A stretch of DNA of 64,000 nucleotides, taken from assembly GCA_016712315.1 (NCBI GenBank), contig JADJRG010000022.1, positions 310,001 to 374,000 of the forward strand, given 5' to 3'. Below, piece by piece: positions 46,415-54,282 of this stretch. Position 1 is the stretch's first letter. Each line of letters starts with the position of its first letter. Both the position numbers and the translations under genes were made by a program. This DNA comes from Nannocystis sp. Its GTDB lineage: Bacteria > Myxococcota_A > Polyangia > Nannocystales > Nannocystaceae. A model generated the notes under the pieces. The model was not told where the DNA came from, did no database searches, and saw nothing but the letters and a program-made list of their open reading frames with translations.

Positions 46415-46987
46415 TCAGCCGAGCGCCTGTAAATACGGCAGCAGCTCCGGCTCACCGACGAACCACCAGAGCGGCGCCGAGCGCAGATCCGCGGCCGCCT
46501 CTTGCGCAGCGATCACGCGCCCCTGCGCCCCCTCCGCGAGCGCCAGCGGCATGCTCGGATCGAAGCGCCCGCTCGGCAGGCCGAAGATCACCCGCCGCGC
46601 CCCGAGCCCCTCCGCCACCGCGAAGGCCCGCTCCCCTGCCGCGCGCAGCGCCGCGCGGTCCAGCGCGCCGCGTCGTCCCAGCCCCAGCAGCAGGATCCGC
46701 TGCGCGCTGAGCACCCGCCGCGAGCACGTCAGCAGCGCCTCGTCGACCGCCGCGACGAAGAAGCCGCGCCGAAGCGGCTCCGACAGCCCCCCGCAGGTGC
46801 GCCAATCGACCAGCCCTGCCAGCCCGCGCAGCGGCCGCTCATCGCTCCACACCGGCAGGATCATCGTATCTGCCGCGCCGCCCTCGATCGAATCCAACAC
46901 CGCCATACCCAGCTCCAACACCCGCGCGCGCGCCTGCCTGGGCGCCGACGTCAGCGGGCGGACGTTGGGTTGCAGGTCGTCGTGCAT
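46415..46987 (-). CDS. Standalone M17 leucyl-aminopeptidase N-terminal-domain-like protein
   Basis: Protein of 190 aa resembling the N-terminal (non-catalytic) domain of M17 leucyl aminopeptidases: 'DTMILPVWSDERPLRGLAGLVDWRTCGGLSEPLRRG', 'RILLLGLGRRGALDRAALRAAGERAFAVAEGLG', 'RVIFGLP'. The catalytic metal-binding C-terminal domain is absent and no remnant follows. It may bind a ligand through this macro-like fold. It lies 7 bp downstream of nusB, at the end of the ribH-nusB operon. Confidence 0.6.
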   Translation of the reverse strand: MHDDLQPNVRPLTSAPRQARARVLELGMAVLDSIEGGAADTMILPVWSDERPLRGLAGLVDWRTCGGLSEPLRRGFFVAAVDEALLTCSRRVLSAQRILLLGLGRRGALDRAALRAAGERAFAVAEGLGARRVIFGLPSGRFDPSMPLALAEGAQGRVIAAQEAAADLRSAPLWWFVGEPELLPYLQALG

Positions 46988-46994
46988 CTCGCTC

Positions 46995-47519
46995 TCACGC
47001 TGTCGGTCGCAGCCGCTGCGCCAAGCCCTCAGCGAGGCCGTTCACGAACGCCACCGAGCGCTCGCTCCCATAGCGCGCGGCCAGACGCACCGCCTCGGCC
47101 AAGATCACCCCGCGCGGAGTGTCCGCGATCGCCCCCATCTCGCCCGCCACCAAGCGCAGGATGTTTCGATCCACCCGATCCATACGCACCAGCCGCCACG
47201 TCCGCGACGTCGCCTCGATCTCCGCATCGATCGCCGTATGCCGGGCGATCACCGCCTCCACCAAGCGCTCCGCGAAGCCGCGGATCGCTGGGGTCGCCAA
47301 CCACGCCGCGATCGGCGGCCCCTCCGCGGGCGACCCTGCCTGCGGCGGATTCGCCCAAAAGAGCGCGATCGCCCGCGGCCACTCTGAAGGCACGTACGAC
47401 TCCAAGTGACACAGAGCCAGCAGCGCGAGCTCACGGGCGTCACCGCGCTCGCTGCGCCCGCGATCACGCCCGCCGCTCTCTGGCGCAGGGCTCGGCTTGC
47501 TCACGTCGGAGTCTCTCAT
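46995..47519 (-). CDS. nusB: Transcription antitermination factor NusB
   Basis: Protein of 174 aa. The helical core is 'ARELALLALCHLE', 'RHTAIDAEIEATSRTWRLVRMDRVDRNILRLVAGEMG', 'DTPRGVILAEAVRLAARYGSERSVAFVNGLAEGLAQRL'. The last segment is the NusB signature (FVNGLL-type). The N-terminal 30 aa are a charged extension. NusB binds boxA with S10 in rRNA antitermination. It overlaps the ribH stop by 4 bp, the common ribH-nusB arrangement. Confidence 0.92.
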   Translation of the reverse strand: MRDSDVSKPSPAPESGGRDRGRSERGDARELALLALCHLESYVPSEWPRAIALFWANPPQAGSPAEGPPIAAWLATPAIRGFAERLVEAVIARHTAIDAEIEATSRTWRLVRMDRVDRNILRLVAGEMGAIADTPRGVILAEAVRLAARYGSERSVAFVNGLAEGLAQRLRPTA

Positions 47520-48067
47520 CGCCGCCGCTGCTTGCTCGCCGGCTTCGTCGCCGCCGGCGCTTCTTCCTCGGGCGCGCGCAGCGCTCGTAGCGCGCGAAAC
47601 AAACGCACCTGCTCGACCGCCGCCATCGCCGCCTCCGCGCCCTTATTGCCGGCCTTCGCGCCAGCGCGGTGGATCGCCTGCTCCAACGTATCCGCCGTCA
47701 GCACCCCGAAGGCCACCGGCGTCGAGAACGCCAGCGAGAGCTGCCCGACCCCCTTCGTGACCTCACCCGCGATCAGATCGAAGTGGATCGTATCACCGCG
47801 AATGAGGCAACCGAGCGCGATCACGGCGTCGTAGATCCCGCACTCGAGCACCTGCGAGACCACCGACGGGATCTCGAACGCCCCAGGCGTCCGCACCACC
47901 GTGATCTGCTCCGCCGCCGCCCCTGAGCGCACGAGCGCGTCGATCGCCCCCTCGAGCAGCCGCTCCGTAATAAACGAGTTGAAGCGAGCGACGACGATCG
48001 CGACGCGGAGGCCGCTCGCGTCGAGCGAGCCCTCGACCACTCGGACCCTAGCTGCGGGGCTTTCCAT
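47516..48067 (-). CDS. ribH: 6,7-dimethyl-8-ribityllumazine synthase
   Basis: About 183 aa from ATG 48067 (ATG 48079 is possible). The lumazine synthase motifs are 'VAIVVARFNSFITERLLEGA', 'VVRTPGAFEIPSVV', 'DAVIALGCLIRGDTIHFDLIAGEV' and 'PVAFGVLTADTLEQAIHRAG', with the active-site His in 'TIHFD'. It condenses the pyrimidinedione with dihydroxybutanone phosphate in riboflavin synthesis. The C-terminus has a basic tail of about 20 aa. Other rib genes are not in the window. Confidence 0.95.
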   Translation of the reverse strand: MESPAARVRVVEGSLDASGLRVAIVVARFNSFITERLLEGAIDALVRSGAAAEQITVVRTPGAFEIPSVVSQVLECGIYDAVIALGCLIRGDTIHFDLIAGEVTKGVGQLSLAFSTPVAFGVLTADTLEQAIHRAGAKAGNKGAEAAMAAVEQVRLFRALRALRAPEEEAPAATKPASKQRRR

Positions 48068-48124
48068 GCGCGTGGGCATACCCTGGCAACCCCGGGCGAT
48101 CAAGCGCCTGCGCCCGCGCCGCGC

Positions 48125-48167
48125 AAAAAGGGCGAGGGGAGCGGCCACAAGCCTGATCCCCTCGCCC
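48125..48167 (-). terminator. Rho-independent terminator of rpsA
   Basis: On the minus strand GGGCGAGGGGA and TCCCCTCGCCC form a perfect 11-bp stem (48157-48167 with 48130-48140), followed by TTTTT. It lies 36 bp after the rpsA stop and before ribH, separating the two transcripts. Confidence 0.92.
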
Positions 48168-48203
48168 ACCGCGCCCTCGCGGACGCGTCCTCACCGCCGT
48201 CGG

Positions 48204-49907
48204 CTAGTCGCGCTTGAGGCGACCGAACACGTCGGCGAGCGTCGCGCCGGCGTCGCTCGCGTTGGCGAAGCCCTGCGCGTCGGCCAGCTCGTCCTGGCGG
48301 CGAGCGCTCTTGATCGACAGGCCGATCTTCCGCTCCTTCGCGTCCATCTGGATCACCTCGGCGCGGATCTTTTGGCCCGGCTCGAGGTGCGTGCGCGGGT
48401 CTTCCACGCGATCCTCGCTGATCTCCGAGATATGGATCAGCCCCTCGACGCCCGGCTCGATCTCGGCGAAGGCGCCGAAGTCGGTGAGCTTGAGGATCTT
48501 GACCTCCGCGATCTTGCCGATCGGGAACTCGTACGGGATCCGGTCCCACGGGTCCTGCTCGAGCTGCTTGAGGCCCAGGCTGATCTTCGGCTTCTCGCCG
48601 GAGTCATCGATGTTGAGGACCATCGCGCGGACCTGGTCGCCCTTCTTGAAGAGCTCGCTGGGGTGGCGCACGCGCTGCGTCCAGCTCAGGTCGGTGATGT
48701 GGATCAGGCCGTCGATCCCCGGCTCCAGCTCCACGAACACGCCGAAGTCGGCGATGTTGCGGACGGTGCCCTCGACCACCGCGCGCGGCGGGTACTTGTC
48801 GACCACCTTCTCGTAGGGGTTCTCCTCGAGCTGCTTCATGCCCAGGGAGATGCGGTTCTGCGAGACGTCGATGTCGAGCACCACCGCGCGGACGGTGTCG
48901 CCGATCTTGAGGAATTGCTTGGGGTTCTTGATCTGGCGCGTCCAGGACATCTCCGAGACGTGCACCAGGCCCTCGATCCCCTCCTCGAGCTCGATGAAGG
49001 CGCCGTAGTCCTTGAGGCTGACGACCTTGCCCTCGACCACCGTGCCGGGGATGTAGCGCTCTTCGGCGTTGATCCACGGGTCCGAGGTGATCTGCTTGAG
49101 GCCCAGGCTCACGCGCTCGCTGTCGCTGTTGAACTTGAGGACCTTGACCTTGACCTTATCGCCGACCTGGAAGAGCTCCGACGGGTGGTTGACGCGGCCC
49201 CACGACATGTCCGTGATGTGGAGCAGGCCGTCGATCCCGCCGAGGTCGATGAAGGCGCCGTAGTCGGTGAGGTTCTTGACCACGCCCTCGACGATCTCGC
49301 CCTCTTGCAGGCGGTTCAGCGTGTCGGTCTTGAGGTTCGCGCGCTCCGCCTCGAGCAGGACGCGACGGCTCAGGACGATGTTGCCCCGCTTCTTGTTGAA
49401 CTTGATGATCTTGAAGTCGTAGTCTTGGTCGATGAAGATATCCAGGTTACGGACCGGCCGCAGATCGACCTGCGATCCCGGCAGGAAGGCCTTCACGCCG
49501 CCTTGCAGCAGCACGGAGAGGCCACCTTTGACCCGCGCGGTGATCGTGCCGCGGACGATCCCGTCGGCCTCACACGCGCCCTGGATCTCGTCCCAGACCT
49601 TGCGCTTGCGCGCCTTGTCCTTGGACAGGATCACGAGGCCGTTCTGGTCCTCGAGCGACTCGAGGAGGACCTCGATCTTGTCGCCGACGTGGACTTGAAT
49701 CGTGCCATCTTCGTCCGCGAACTCGCGGAGGGGCACCTGGCCTTCGGCCTTGATGCCGATGTCGACGACCGCGTAGTCGCCGATGATATCGACGACGGTG
49801 CCGTTGACGATGCTGCCTTCGCGGATCTCCGCGGTCTCTTGCAGCGACTGCTCAAAGAGCGCGGCGAAGTCATCTTCGCCCGCGACTTGGTTGATGTCCG
49901 TGTTCAT
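48204..49907 (-). CDS. rpsA: 30S ribosomal protein S1
   Basis: About 567 aa from ATG 49907. It carries six S1 repeats, for example 'GSIVNGTVVDIIGDYAVVDIGIKAEGQVPL', 'VEGVVKNLTDYGAFIDLGGIDGLLHITDMSWGRV', 'VEGKVVSLKDYGAFIELEEGIEGLVHVSEMSW' and 'VEGTVRNIADFGVFVELEPGIDGLIHITDLSW'. S1 brings mRNA to the 30S subunit. It has its own promoter and a terminator. cmk lies upstream on the same strand, an arrangement known in other bacteria. Confidence 0.97.
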   Translation of the reverse strand: MNTDINQVAGEDDFAALFEQSLQETAEIREGSIVNGTVVDIIGDYAVVDIGIKAEGQVPLREFADEDGTIQVHVGDKIEVLLESLEDQNGLVILSKDKARKRKVWDEIQGACEADGIVRGTITARVKGGLSVLLQGGVKAFLPGSQVDLRPVRNLDIFIDQDYDFKIIKFNKKRGNIVLSRRVLLEAERANLKTDTLNRLQEGEIVEGVVKNLTDYGAFIDLGGIDGLLHITDMSWGRVNHPSELFQVGDKVKVKVLKFNSDSERVSLGLKQITSDPWINAEERYIPGTVVEGKVVSLKDYGAFIELEEGIEGLVHVSEMSWTRQIKNPKQFLKIGDTVRAVVLDIDVSQNRISLGMKQLEENPYEKVVDKYPPRAVVEGTVRNIADFGVFVELEPGIDGLIHITDLSWTQRVRHPSELFKKGDQVRAMVLNIDDSGEKPKISLGLKQLEQDPWDRIPYEFPIGKIAEVKILKLTDFGAFAEIEPGVEGLIHISEISEDRVEDPRTHLEPGQKIRAEVIQMDAKERKIGLSIKSARRQDELADAQGFANASDAGATLADVFGRLKRD

Positions 49908-50029
49908 GGTGGGGTGGGGATTTCCTTGCAAAAAAGATGTCCCCGGCGGCCAGCGTTCGCGTCACATACGCGCGCGAGCGCTCAGCCCCGGAGCCCGGGG
50001 AACGTATGAGTTTTCCCCAAGTGCGTCAA
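49908..50029 (-). promoter_or_regulatory. rpsA promoter and structured leader
   Basis: On the minus strand TTGACG (50024-50029), a 17-bp spacer and TACGTT (50001-50006) form a good promoter. The leader of about 85 nt contains a CCCCGG-GCT-CCGGGG hairpin (about 49985-49999), a T6 tract (about 49932-49937) and AAGGA before the ATG. A U-rich tract near the start fits a site for S1 itself, as in the self-regulated rpsA leader of E. coli; this is inference. Confidence 0.6.
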
Positions 50030-50057
50030 CGACCAAGACGCCCCGCGCCGCGCCCGA

Positions 50058-50762
50058 TCAGCCCTCACGGCCGTCGATGATCGTGATGATCCGCCGCACC
50101 ACCTCACCGATCTCTAAGTGACTGGAGTCGAGCACCACCGCGTCCGCCGCTTGGACCAGCGGCGCAGACGCCCGCGAGCGATCCCGACTATCACGCAGAT
50201 CGACCTCTGCCATCACCTCATCCAAGGGCATCGACGGGCAGTCTTGGGCGATCTCGGCGTGCCGGCGCTGCGCCCTCGCCTCCAAGCTCGCGGTCAGGAA
50301 GAACTTATGGCGCGCCCCCGGGAAGACCACCGTGCCCATATCGCGGCCCTCGGCGACGCAGCCGCTGGTGGAGAGCGCGCGCTGGAGCCCCAGCAGCGCC
50401 GCGCGCACCGCTGGGTGCTGTGACACCCGCGAGGCCCCCTCTGAGATCGCAGGCGTCCGGATCGCCGCGCTCACGTCTTCGCCGCCGCAGCGCACCGTCT
50501 GCCGCAGCCCCGCGCCCTCGCCGAGCGGCTCCATATGAAAGGAGATCGGCAGCGACCCCGCCAGCGCGGCCAGCCCCGCCTCATCTTCCCAGGCGACCCC
50601 GTCACGCGCGGCGGCCCACGCGAGCGCCCGATAGATCGCCCCCGTGTCGAGCAGAGGCAGCCGGTAGTGCTCGGCGAGCCGGCGCGCGACCGTGCTCTTG
50701 CCGGCGCCCGCGGGGCCATCGATCACGATCAGGCGGGGCGAGGCGGGGTTGGGGTCGGTCAT
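50058..50762 (-). CDS. cmk: Cytidylate kinase
   Basis: Protein of 234 aa from ATG 50762. The P-loop is 'IDGPAGAGKSTVARRLA', followed by 'LLDTGAIYRALAWAA', the CMP-binding region 'AISEGASRVSQHPAVRAALLGLQR', 'CVAEGRDMGTVVFPGA' and 'RDSRDRSRASAPLVQAADAVVLDSS'. It phosphorylates CMP and dCMP. The gene precedes rpsA; the intervening promoter suggests rpsA is also transcribed alone. Confidence 0.96.
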   Translation of the reverse strand: MTDPNPASPRLIVIDGPAGAGKSTVARRLAEHYRLPLLDTGAIYRALAWAAARDGVAWEDEAGLAALAGSLPISFHMEPLGEGAGLRQTVRCGGEDVSAAIRTPAISEGASRVSQHPAVRAALLGLQRALSTSGCVAEGRDMGTVVFPGARHKFFLTASLEARAQRRHAEIAQDCPSMPLDEVMAEVDLRDSRDRSRASAPLVQAADAVVLDSSHLEIGEVVRRIITIIDGREG

Positions 50763-50858
50763 GGCGCGCGGAGGATAGACCAAGCCGCGGCGCCACGGCG
50801 CGCGACTTCGAGTCGCCCGTCTTGCTGGCGCTGGCGAGGGATGGCAGGGTCTAGCCGC

Positions 50859-51098
50859 ATGTCGACACTGCTGCCACCGCGCCTGCGCGCGCGCCACCTC
50901 GCCGTCGCGGTCGCGGTCGCGGCGACCCAGCTCGCCTGCGTCACCGTGCGCCCCTCCGAGCGCCAAGTCCTCAGCACCCCTGAGATGGATCCCTCGCGCG
51001 ACGGCCCCGAGGAGATCTGGCACTCACACGTCGAGTCCGCGCGCGAAGGCGGCTTCGGCGGCCACGGAGCTGCAGGTGGCGGATGCGGCTGCGGCTGA
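50859..51098 (+). CDS. DUF4266-type small lipoprotein with Gly/Cys-rich tail
   Basis: About 79 aa from ATG 50859 (ATG 50841 is an alternative). The hydrophobic N-terminus ends at C27 ('ATQLAC'), a likely lipidation site, although the residue at -3 is Gln rather than Leu. The mature part has 'LSTPEMDPSRDGPEEIWHSHVESAREG' and ends 'GGFGGHGAAGGGCGCG'. Length, 'TPEM' block and Gly/Cys tail match the DUF4266 family as I remember it. The conserved C-terminal Cys pair could bind metal or be modified. It overlaps the DUF3570 barrel gene by 16 bp, the usual pairing for these families. Confidence 0.75.
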   Translation: MSTLLPPRLRARHLAVAVAVAATQLACVTVRPSERQVLSTPEMDPSRDGPEEIWHSHVESAREGGFGGHGAAGGGCGCG

Positions 51099-52201
51099 TC
51101 CTCGGGCTCGCGCTGCTCGCCCTCTCCCTGCTCCTGCCGGCCCGTCCGATCGCCGCCGCCGATCGTATGGTCCTTCGCGGCAACTACTACCGTGAGGCCT
51201 CCAACCGGGTCCTCGCGCCGGAGGTGATGCTCACCAAAGATCTGCCGGACGAGCGCCTCACCCTCGGCGTCACCTACCTGCTCGACGCCGTCTCCTCCGC
51301 CTCGATCGCCGCGGGCGCCGCCTCCGTCACCGGCGGCGACTTCGTCTTCACCGAGATCCGCCACGAGGTCACCGCCGCGGCCGCCTCGCGGCTGCGCGAC
51401 TGGTCGCTCAGCGGCTTCTTCCGCTACTCCACCGAGAGCGACTATCGCTCGCGGATCGCCGGCGCCTCGCTCGCGCGCGACATCCTCGAGCGCTCGGGCA
51501 CCGTCAGTCTCGCGTACTCGTACACCTCCGACGAGGTGATGTACATCCGCGCCAACATCCGCGACCTCCGCCCCTGGAACTCCACCGGCGACGACAACCG
51601 CCTGCAAGTCCACTACCTCAACCTCGGCTACGCCCACGCCCTTCACCGCACCGTGCTCGGCGGCGTCAACCTCGAGGCTGCCTTCGCCGCCGGGCCGATG
51701 GACAACCCCTATCGCAAGGTGCTCAACGGCCTCGACGAGTCGCACCCGCTCACCCGTCGTCGCCTGGCCCCCAGCCTCTTCGCGCGCTGGGCGATCCCAC
51801 GGGCCCGCCTGGTCCTCGAGCCGCGCTACCGCTACTACGCCGACGACTGGGGGATCCGCGCCCACGCCCTCGAGGCCCGCGTGCACATCCGGCCGCTGCG
51901 CCACCTGCTGCTGCGCCTGCGCTACCGCTACTACACCCAGACCGCCGCCTCATTCTGGCGCGAAGACGCCGCCTACGGCGTCGACGAGCTCTACCGCACC
52001 GCCGATCCGAAGATGAGCGAGTTCCACAGCCACACCCCAGGCGCGCAGGTGGTGGTCGAGCTCGACGCGATCGTGCGGCGCGTCCCGGCCCTCCACTGGC
52101 TCGCTGGCGCTTGGATCGAGGCCACGTACAACCACGTGTTTCAGACCACGCGCTTCGGCGACGCCCGACTCGGCAACCTCGCCTTCTCGATGCCCTTCTG
52201 A
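51083..52201 (+). CDS. DUF3570-type outer-membrane beta-barrel protein
   Basis: Protein of 372 aa. A signal peptide ('LILGLALLALSLLLPARPIAAA') is followed by alternating strands rich in Arg/Tyr, ending in Phe as usual for outer-membrane barrels ('LGNLAFSMPF'). Blocks such as 'YYREASNRVLAPEVMLTKDLPDERLTLGVTYLLDAVSSASI' and 'YRYYADDWGIRAHALEARV' match the DUF3570 family. Its start overlaps the end of the DUF4266 lipoprotein gene. These two families also occur near ApbE-type flavin transferases in other bacteria (from memory); no ApbE gene is visible here. Confidence 0.82.
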   Translation: MRLRLILGLALLALSLLLPARPIAAADRMVLRGNYYREASNRVLAPEVMLTKDLPDERLTLGVTYLLDAVSSASIAAGAASVTGGDFVFTEIRHEVTAAAASRLRDWSLSGFFRYSTESDYRSRIAGASLARDILERSGTVSLAYSYTSDEVMYIRANIRDLRPWNSTGDDNRLQVHYLNLGYAHALHRTVLGGVNLEAAFAAGPMDNPYRKVLNGLDESHPLTRRRLAPSLFARWAIPRARLVLEPRYRYYADDWGIRAHALEARVHIRPLRHLLLRLRYRYYTQTAASFWREDAAYGVDELYRTADPKMSEFHSHTPGAQVVVELDAIVRRVPALHWLAGAWIEATYNHVFQTTRFGDARLGNLAFSMPF

Positions 52202-52212
52202 TCGGCGATCGT

Positions 52213-52590
52213 ATGGCGCTCGATCGTGGGATCTCGGAGTTCGGCCAGCGCCTCGGCGACCACGTCCACGCCTGCGTCGGCTGCCGCGGCGCCGTGCTCA
52301 CCGACGACGACGGGCACCCCGTCGACTACGCCTGCCGCACCGAAGAGCTGACCGCGCTCGAGATCCAGATCGTCGGCGCCCAGTGCGAGCGCGCGCTCGC
52401 GGACCTGCGCCACCACCTCGACCTCGATCTCCAGCGGCTCACGCTCGGCCTCAGCGCCGACCGAGGGCGCCTCCTCGCCCGCGCCCTCGACCACGGCTAT
52501 GTGCTCGCCGCCCTCTACGACCCCGCCGCGATCGCCGACCACAGCGCCTTCGCCGACCTCACTGCGCAGATTGAGCGCCTCCTCGGATGA
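52213..52590 (+). CDS. Roadblock/LC7-like small protein
   Basis: About 125 aa from ATG 52213. A beta-strand opener 'VGCRGAVLTDDDGHPVDYACR' is followed by a helix 'TALEIQIVGAQCERALADL', then 'QRLTLGLSADRGRLLARALDHGYVLAALYDPAA', the alternating pattern of the roadblock/LC7 fold. Bacterial members often partner with MglA-type small GTPases in myxobacteria. No GTPase gene is adjacent. It starts 11 bp after the DUF3570 gene, so it may belong to the same transcript. Confidence 0.5.
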   Translation: MALDRGISEFGQRLGDHVHACVGCRGAVLTDDDGHPVDYACRTEELTALEIQIVGAQCERALADLRHHLDLDLQRLTLGLSADRGRLLARALDHGYVLAALYDPAAIADHSAFADLTAQIERLLG

Positions 52591-52748
52591 CCACGGTGCG
52601 GCCGCGCACGTGACAATTGGCCCCAAATGTGGTTTACAGGGCCTCCCAGGACGCACAAGATACAACTTGACGTTGCGTCATGTTTTCAATAATGACTGGC
52701 GTACAACGGCGTTCGGCACACTGGCTGTGGCAAGGAGTTACGTGAGCG
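52591..52748 (+). promoter_or_regulatory. Ferredoxin promoter and leader
   Basis: TTGACG (52667-52672), a 17-bp spacer and TAATGA (52690-52695) form a good vegetative promoter. The start site should be near 52702. AAGGAG at 52732-52737 precedes the ATG at 52749. The region is distinctly less GC-rich than its surroundings. Confidence 0.75.
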
Positions 52749-53066
52749 ATGGCAACCCACATCACTGAAGAGTGCATCAACTGCGGCGCCTGCGAGCCAG
52801 AGTGCCCCAACGAAGCGATCTCCGAGGGCGATGACACCTACGTCATCGACCCCAACCTCTGCACCGAGTGCGTCGGCTTCCACAGCATGGAGGCCTGTCA
52901 GGCCGTGTGCCCCGTCGAGGTCTGCCTCCCTGATCCGAGCCACGTCGAGAGCGAAGAGGATCTGCTCGCGCGCGCCCGCCGCCTCCACCCCGACAAGAAC
53001 TTCCCCGCGGTCGACGGCCTCACCCCCCAGCTCAGCCACTTCCGCAGCCCGAAGAAGAAGAAGTAG
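52749..53066 (+). CDS. 2[4Fe-4S] ferredoxin (YfhL/AlvinFd-like)
   Basis: Protein of 105 aa. The first cluster motif is C9-x2-C12-x2-C15-x3-C19-P, and the second is C38-x2-C41-x8-C50-x3-C54-P. The eight-residue insertion between the second and third Cys of the second motif is typical of the YfhL/Allochromatium-type ferredoxins. The C-terminal 45 aa are a helical, basic extension. It carries low-potential electrons to unidentified partners. A sterol-demethylation or other oxygenase partner would need such a donor, but no link is shown. It has its own promoter and terminator. Confidence 0.95.
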   Translation: MATHITEECINCGACEPECPNEAISEGDDTYVIDPNLCTECVGFHSMEACQAVCPVEVCLPDPSHVESEEDLLARARRLHPDKNFPAVDGLTPQLSHFRSPKKKK

Positions 53067-53091
53067 CAGCAGCCTGCCCGGCTCTCTGCCG

Positions 53092-53135
53092 CGAGCGCGC
53101 GCGATCCAGCGGATCACGCGCGCTCTCGCTATTTC
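53092..53135 (+). terminator. Terminator after the ferredoxin gene
   Basis: A long GC-rich stem (GCGAGCGCGCGCGATCC pairing with GGATCACGCGCGCTCTCGC, with two bulged bases) around an AGC loop is followed by TATTT. Confidence 0.7.
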
Positions 53136-53216
53136 GCCGCTCACGACCGCCGTCCCCGCGCCCCTCGGCCCTGCGCGCTTTTGTTCGCCGCGCCCAGCCG
53201 CTACGATGCGAGGCCG

Positions 53217-54263
53217 ATGGCGGGGATCCATGAGCGGCGCTGGTGGCCTCGCCTGATCGCCTCGTTGTTGCTCGCCGGCGCCGCCCTCGCCTTGCTCAGC
53301 CGCAGCGTCGGCGCCCTCCCCGACTCCCTCGCCGTCGCCTGGTGGGTCGTCCCTGCCTACCTCGCGATCCTGCTCCTCTACTTCTTCACCCGCGCCTGGC
53401 GCTGGTGGTTCCTCGTCCGCGCGCTCGGCCCTGCGCCCTTGGGGATCACCCTGCAGGTCGCGCTCGCCGGCTTCTTTTGGATCATCCTGCTGCCCTGGCG
53501 CCTCGGTGAGCTCGCGCGGCCGATCCTCCTGTCTCAAGCGACACGTCTACCTGCGCCGCAGATCCTCGGCACCATCGCCCTCGAGCGCGTCACCGACGGC
53601 CTCACCGTCTGCGGCCTCTTCTTCCTCACCCTCGGCGCGCACCGCAGCGGCCCGCGCAGCGCCGAGATCCAGGCGATCGCCGGCAGCGTCAGCGCCCTCT
53701 TCCTCGCCGCCCTCATCGTCTTGATCGCTATGGCTCTCTGGCCGCGGGTGATCGGCGCGGCGATCCGCGCGCTGCTCGGACGGATCCACGGGGGCGTCGC
53801 CGATCGCCTCGGCGACGTCGCCGACGGGATCGCCGCCGGCCTCCGCTGCCTGCCCTCACCCCGCCCGCTGCTCGCCTTCCTCGCTGTCAACGCCCTCTAC
53901 TGGTCGATCAACGCCGTCGGTATGGTCGTGCTCGCCCGCGGCTGCGGCCTCGATCTCGGGCTCATCGAGATCACCGCCGTCATGACCGTCATCAACCTCG
54001 CCCTGCTCGTCCCTGGCGCGCCGGGCCACCTCGGCACCTTCCAGCTCGGCGTGCTCGGCGGCCTCGCCCTCGTCGTCCCGCAGAGCACCCTCAGCGACGC
54101 CGGCCTGCGCTACGCCGTCTACCTCTACACCACCCAGATCGGCGTCTGCGTGGTCCTCGGCGTCTGGTCCAGCGCCCGCCTCGGCGTCGCCTGGAGGCCG
54201 CTCCTCGATCGCCTGCTCGGCGGCGGCGCCGCCAGCGAGCCGCCCCCGACCTCGCCCCCATGA
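53217..54263 (+). CDS. Flippase-like / LPG-synthase-type membrane protein (UPF0104)
   Basis: About 348 aa from ATG 53217. It has about eight membrane helices and the marker segments 'YFFTRAWRWWFLVRALG', 'LPWRLGELARPILL', 'ALERVTDGL' and 'LVPGAPGHLGTFQLGVLGGL', the pattern of the lysylphosphatidylglycerol synthetase transmembrane-region/UPF0104 family. Members move or modify membrane lipids or isoprenoid-linked compounds. The soluble aminoacyl-transferase domain of MprF is absent. It is convergent with smc. A TGTC-N6-GACA palindrome occurs in its coding sequence (53530-53543). Confidence 0.85.
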   Translation: MAGIHERRWWPRLIASLLLAGAALALLSRSVGALPDSLAVAWWVVPAYLAILLLYFFTRAWRWWFLVRALGPAPLGITLQVALAGFFWIILLPWRLGELARPILLSQATRLPAPQILGTIALERVTDGLTVCGLFFLTLGAHRSGPRSAEIQAIAGSVSALFLAALIVLIAMALWPRVIGAAIRALLGRIHGGVADRLGDVADGIAAGLRCLPSPRPLLAFLAVNALYWSINAVGMVVLARGCGLDLGLIEITAVMTVINLALLVPGAPGHLGTFQLGVLGGLALVVPQSTLSDAGLRYAVYLYTTQIGVCVVLGVWSSARLGVAWRPLLDRLLGGGAASEPPPTSPP

Positions 54264-54282
54264 CCGCCGATCCGCGCGCCGC

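Noticed and set aside
49617..49631. TGTCC-TT-GGACA inside rpsA as another member of the palindrome family
   Set aside because: The spacing is N4 rather than N6, and the sequence follows the conserved S1 codons, so it was not counted.
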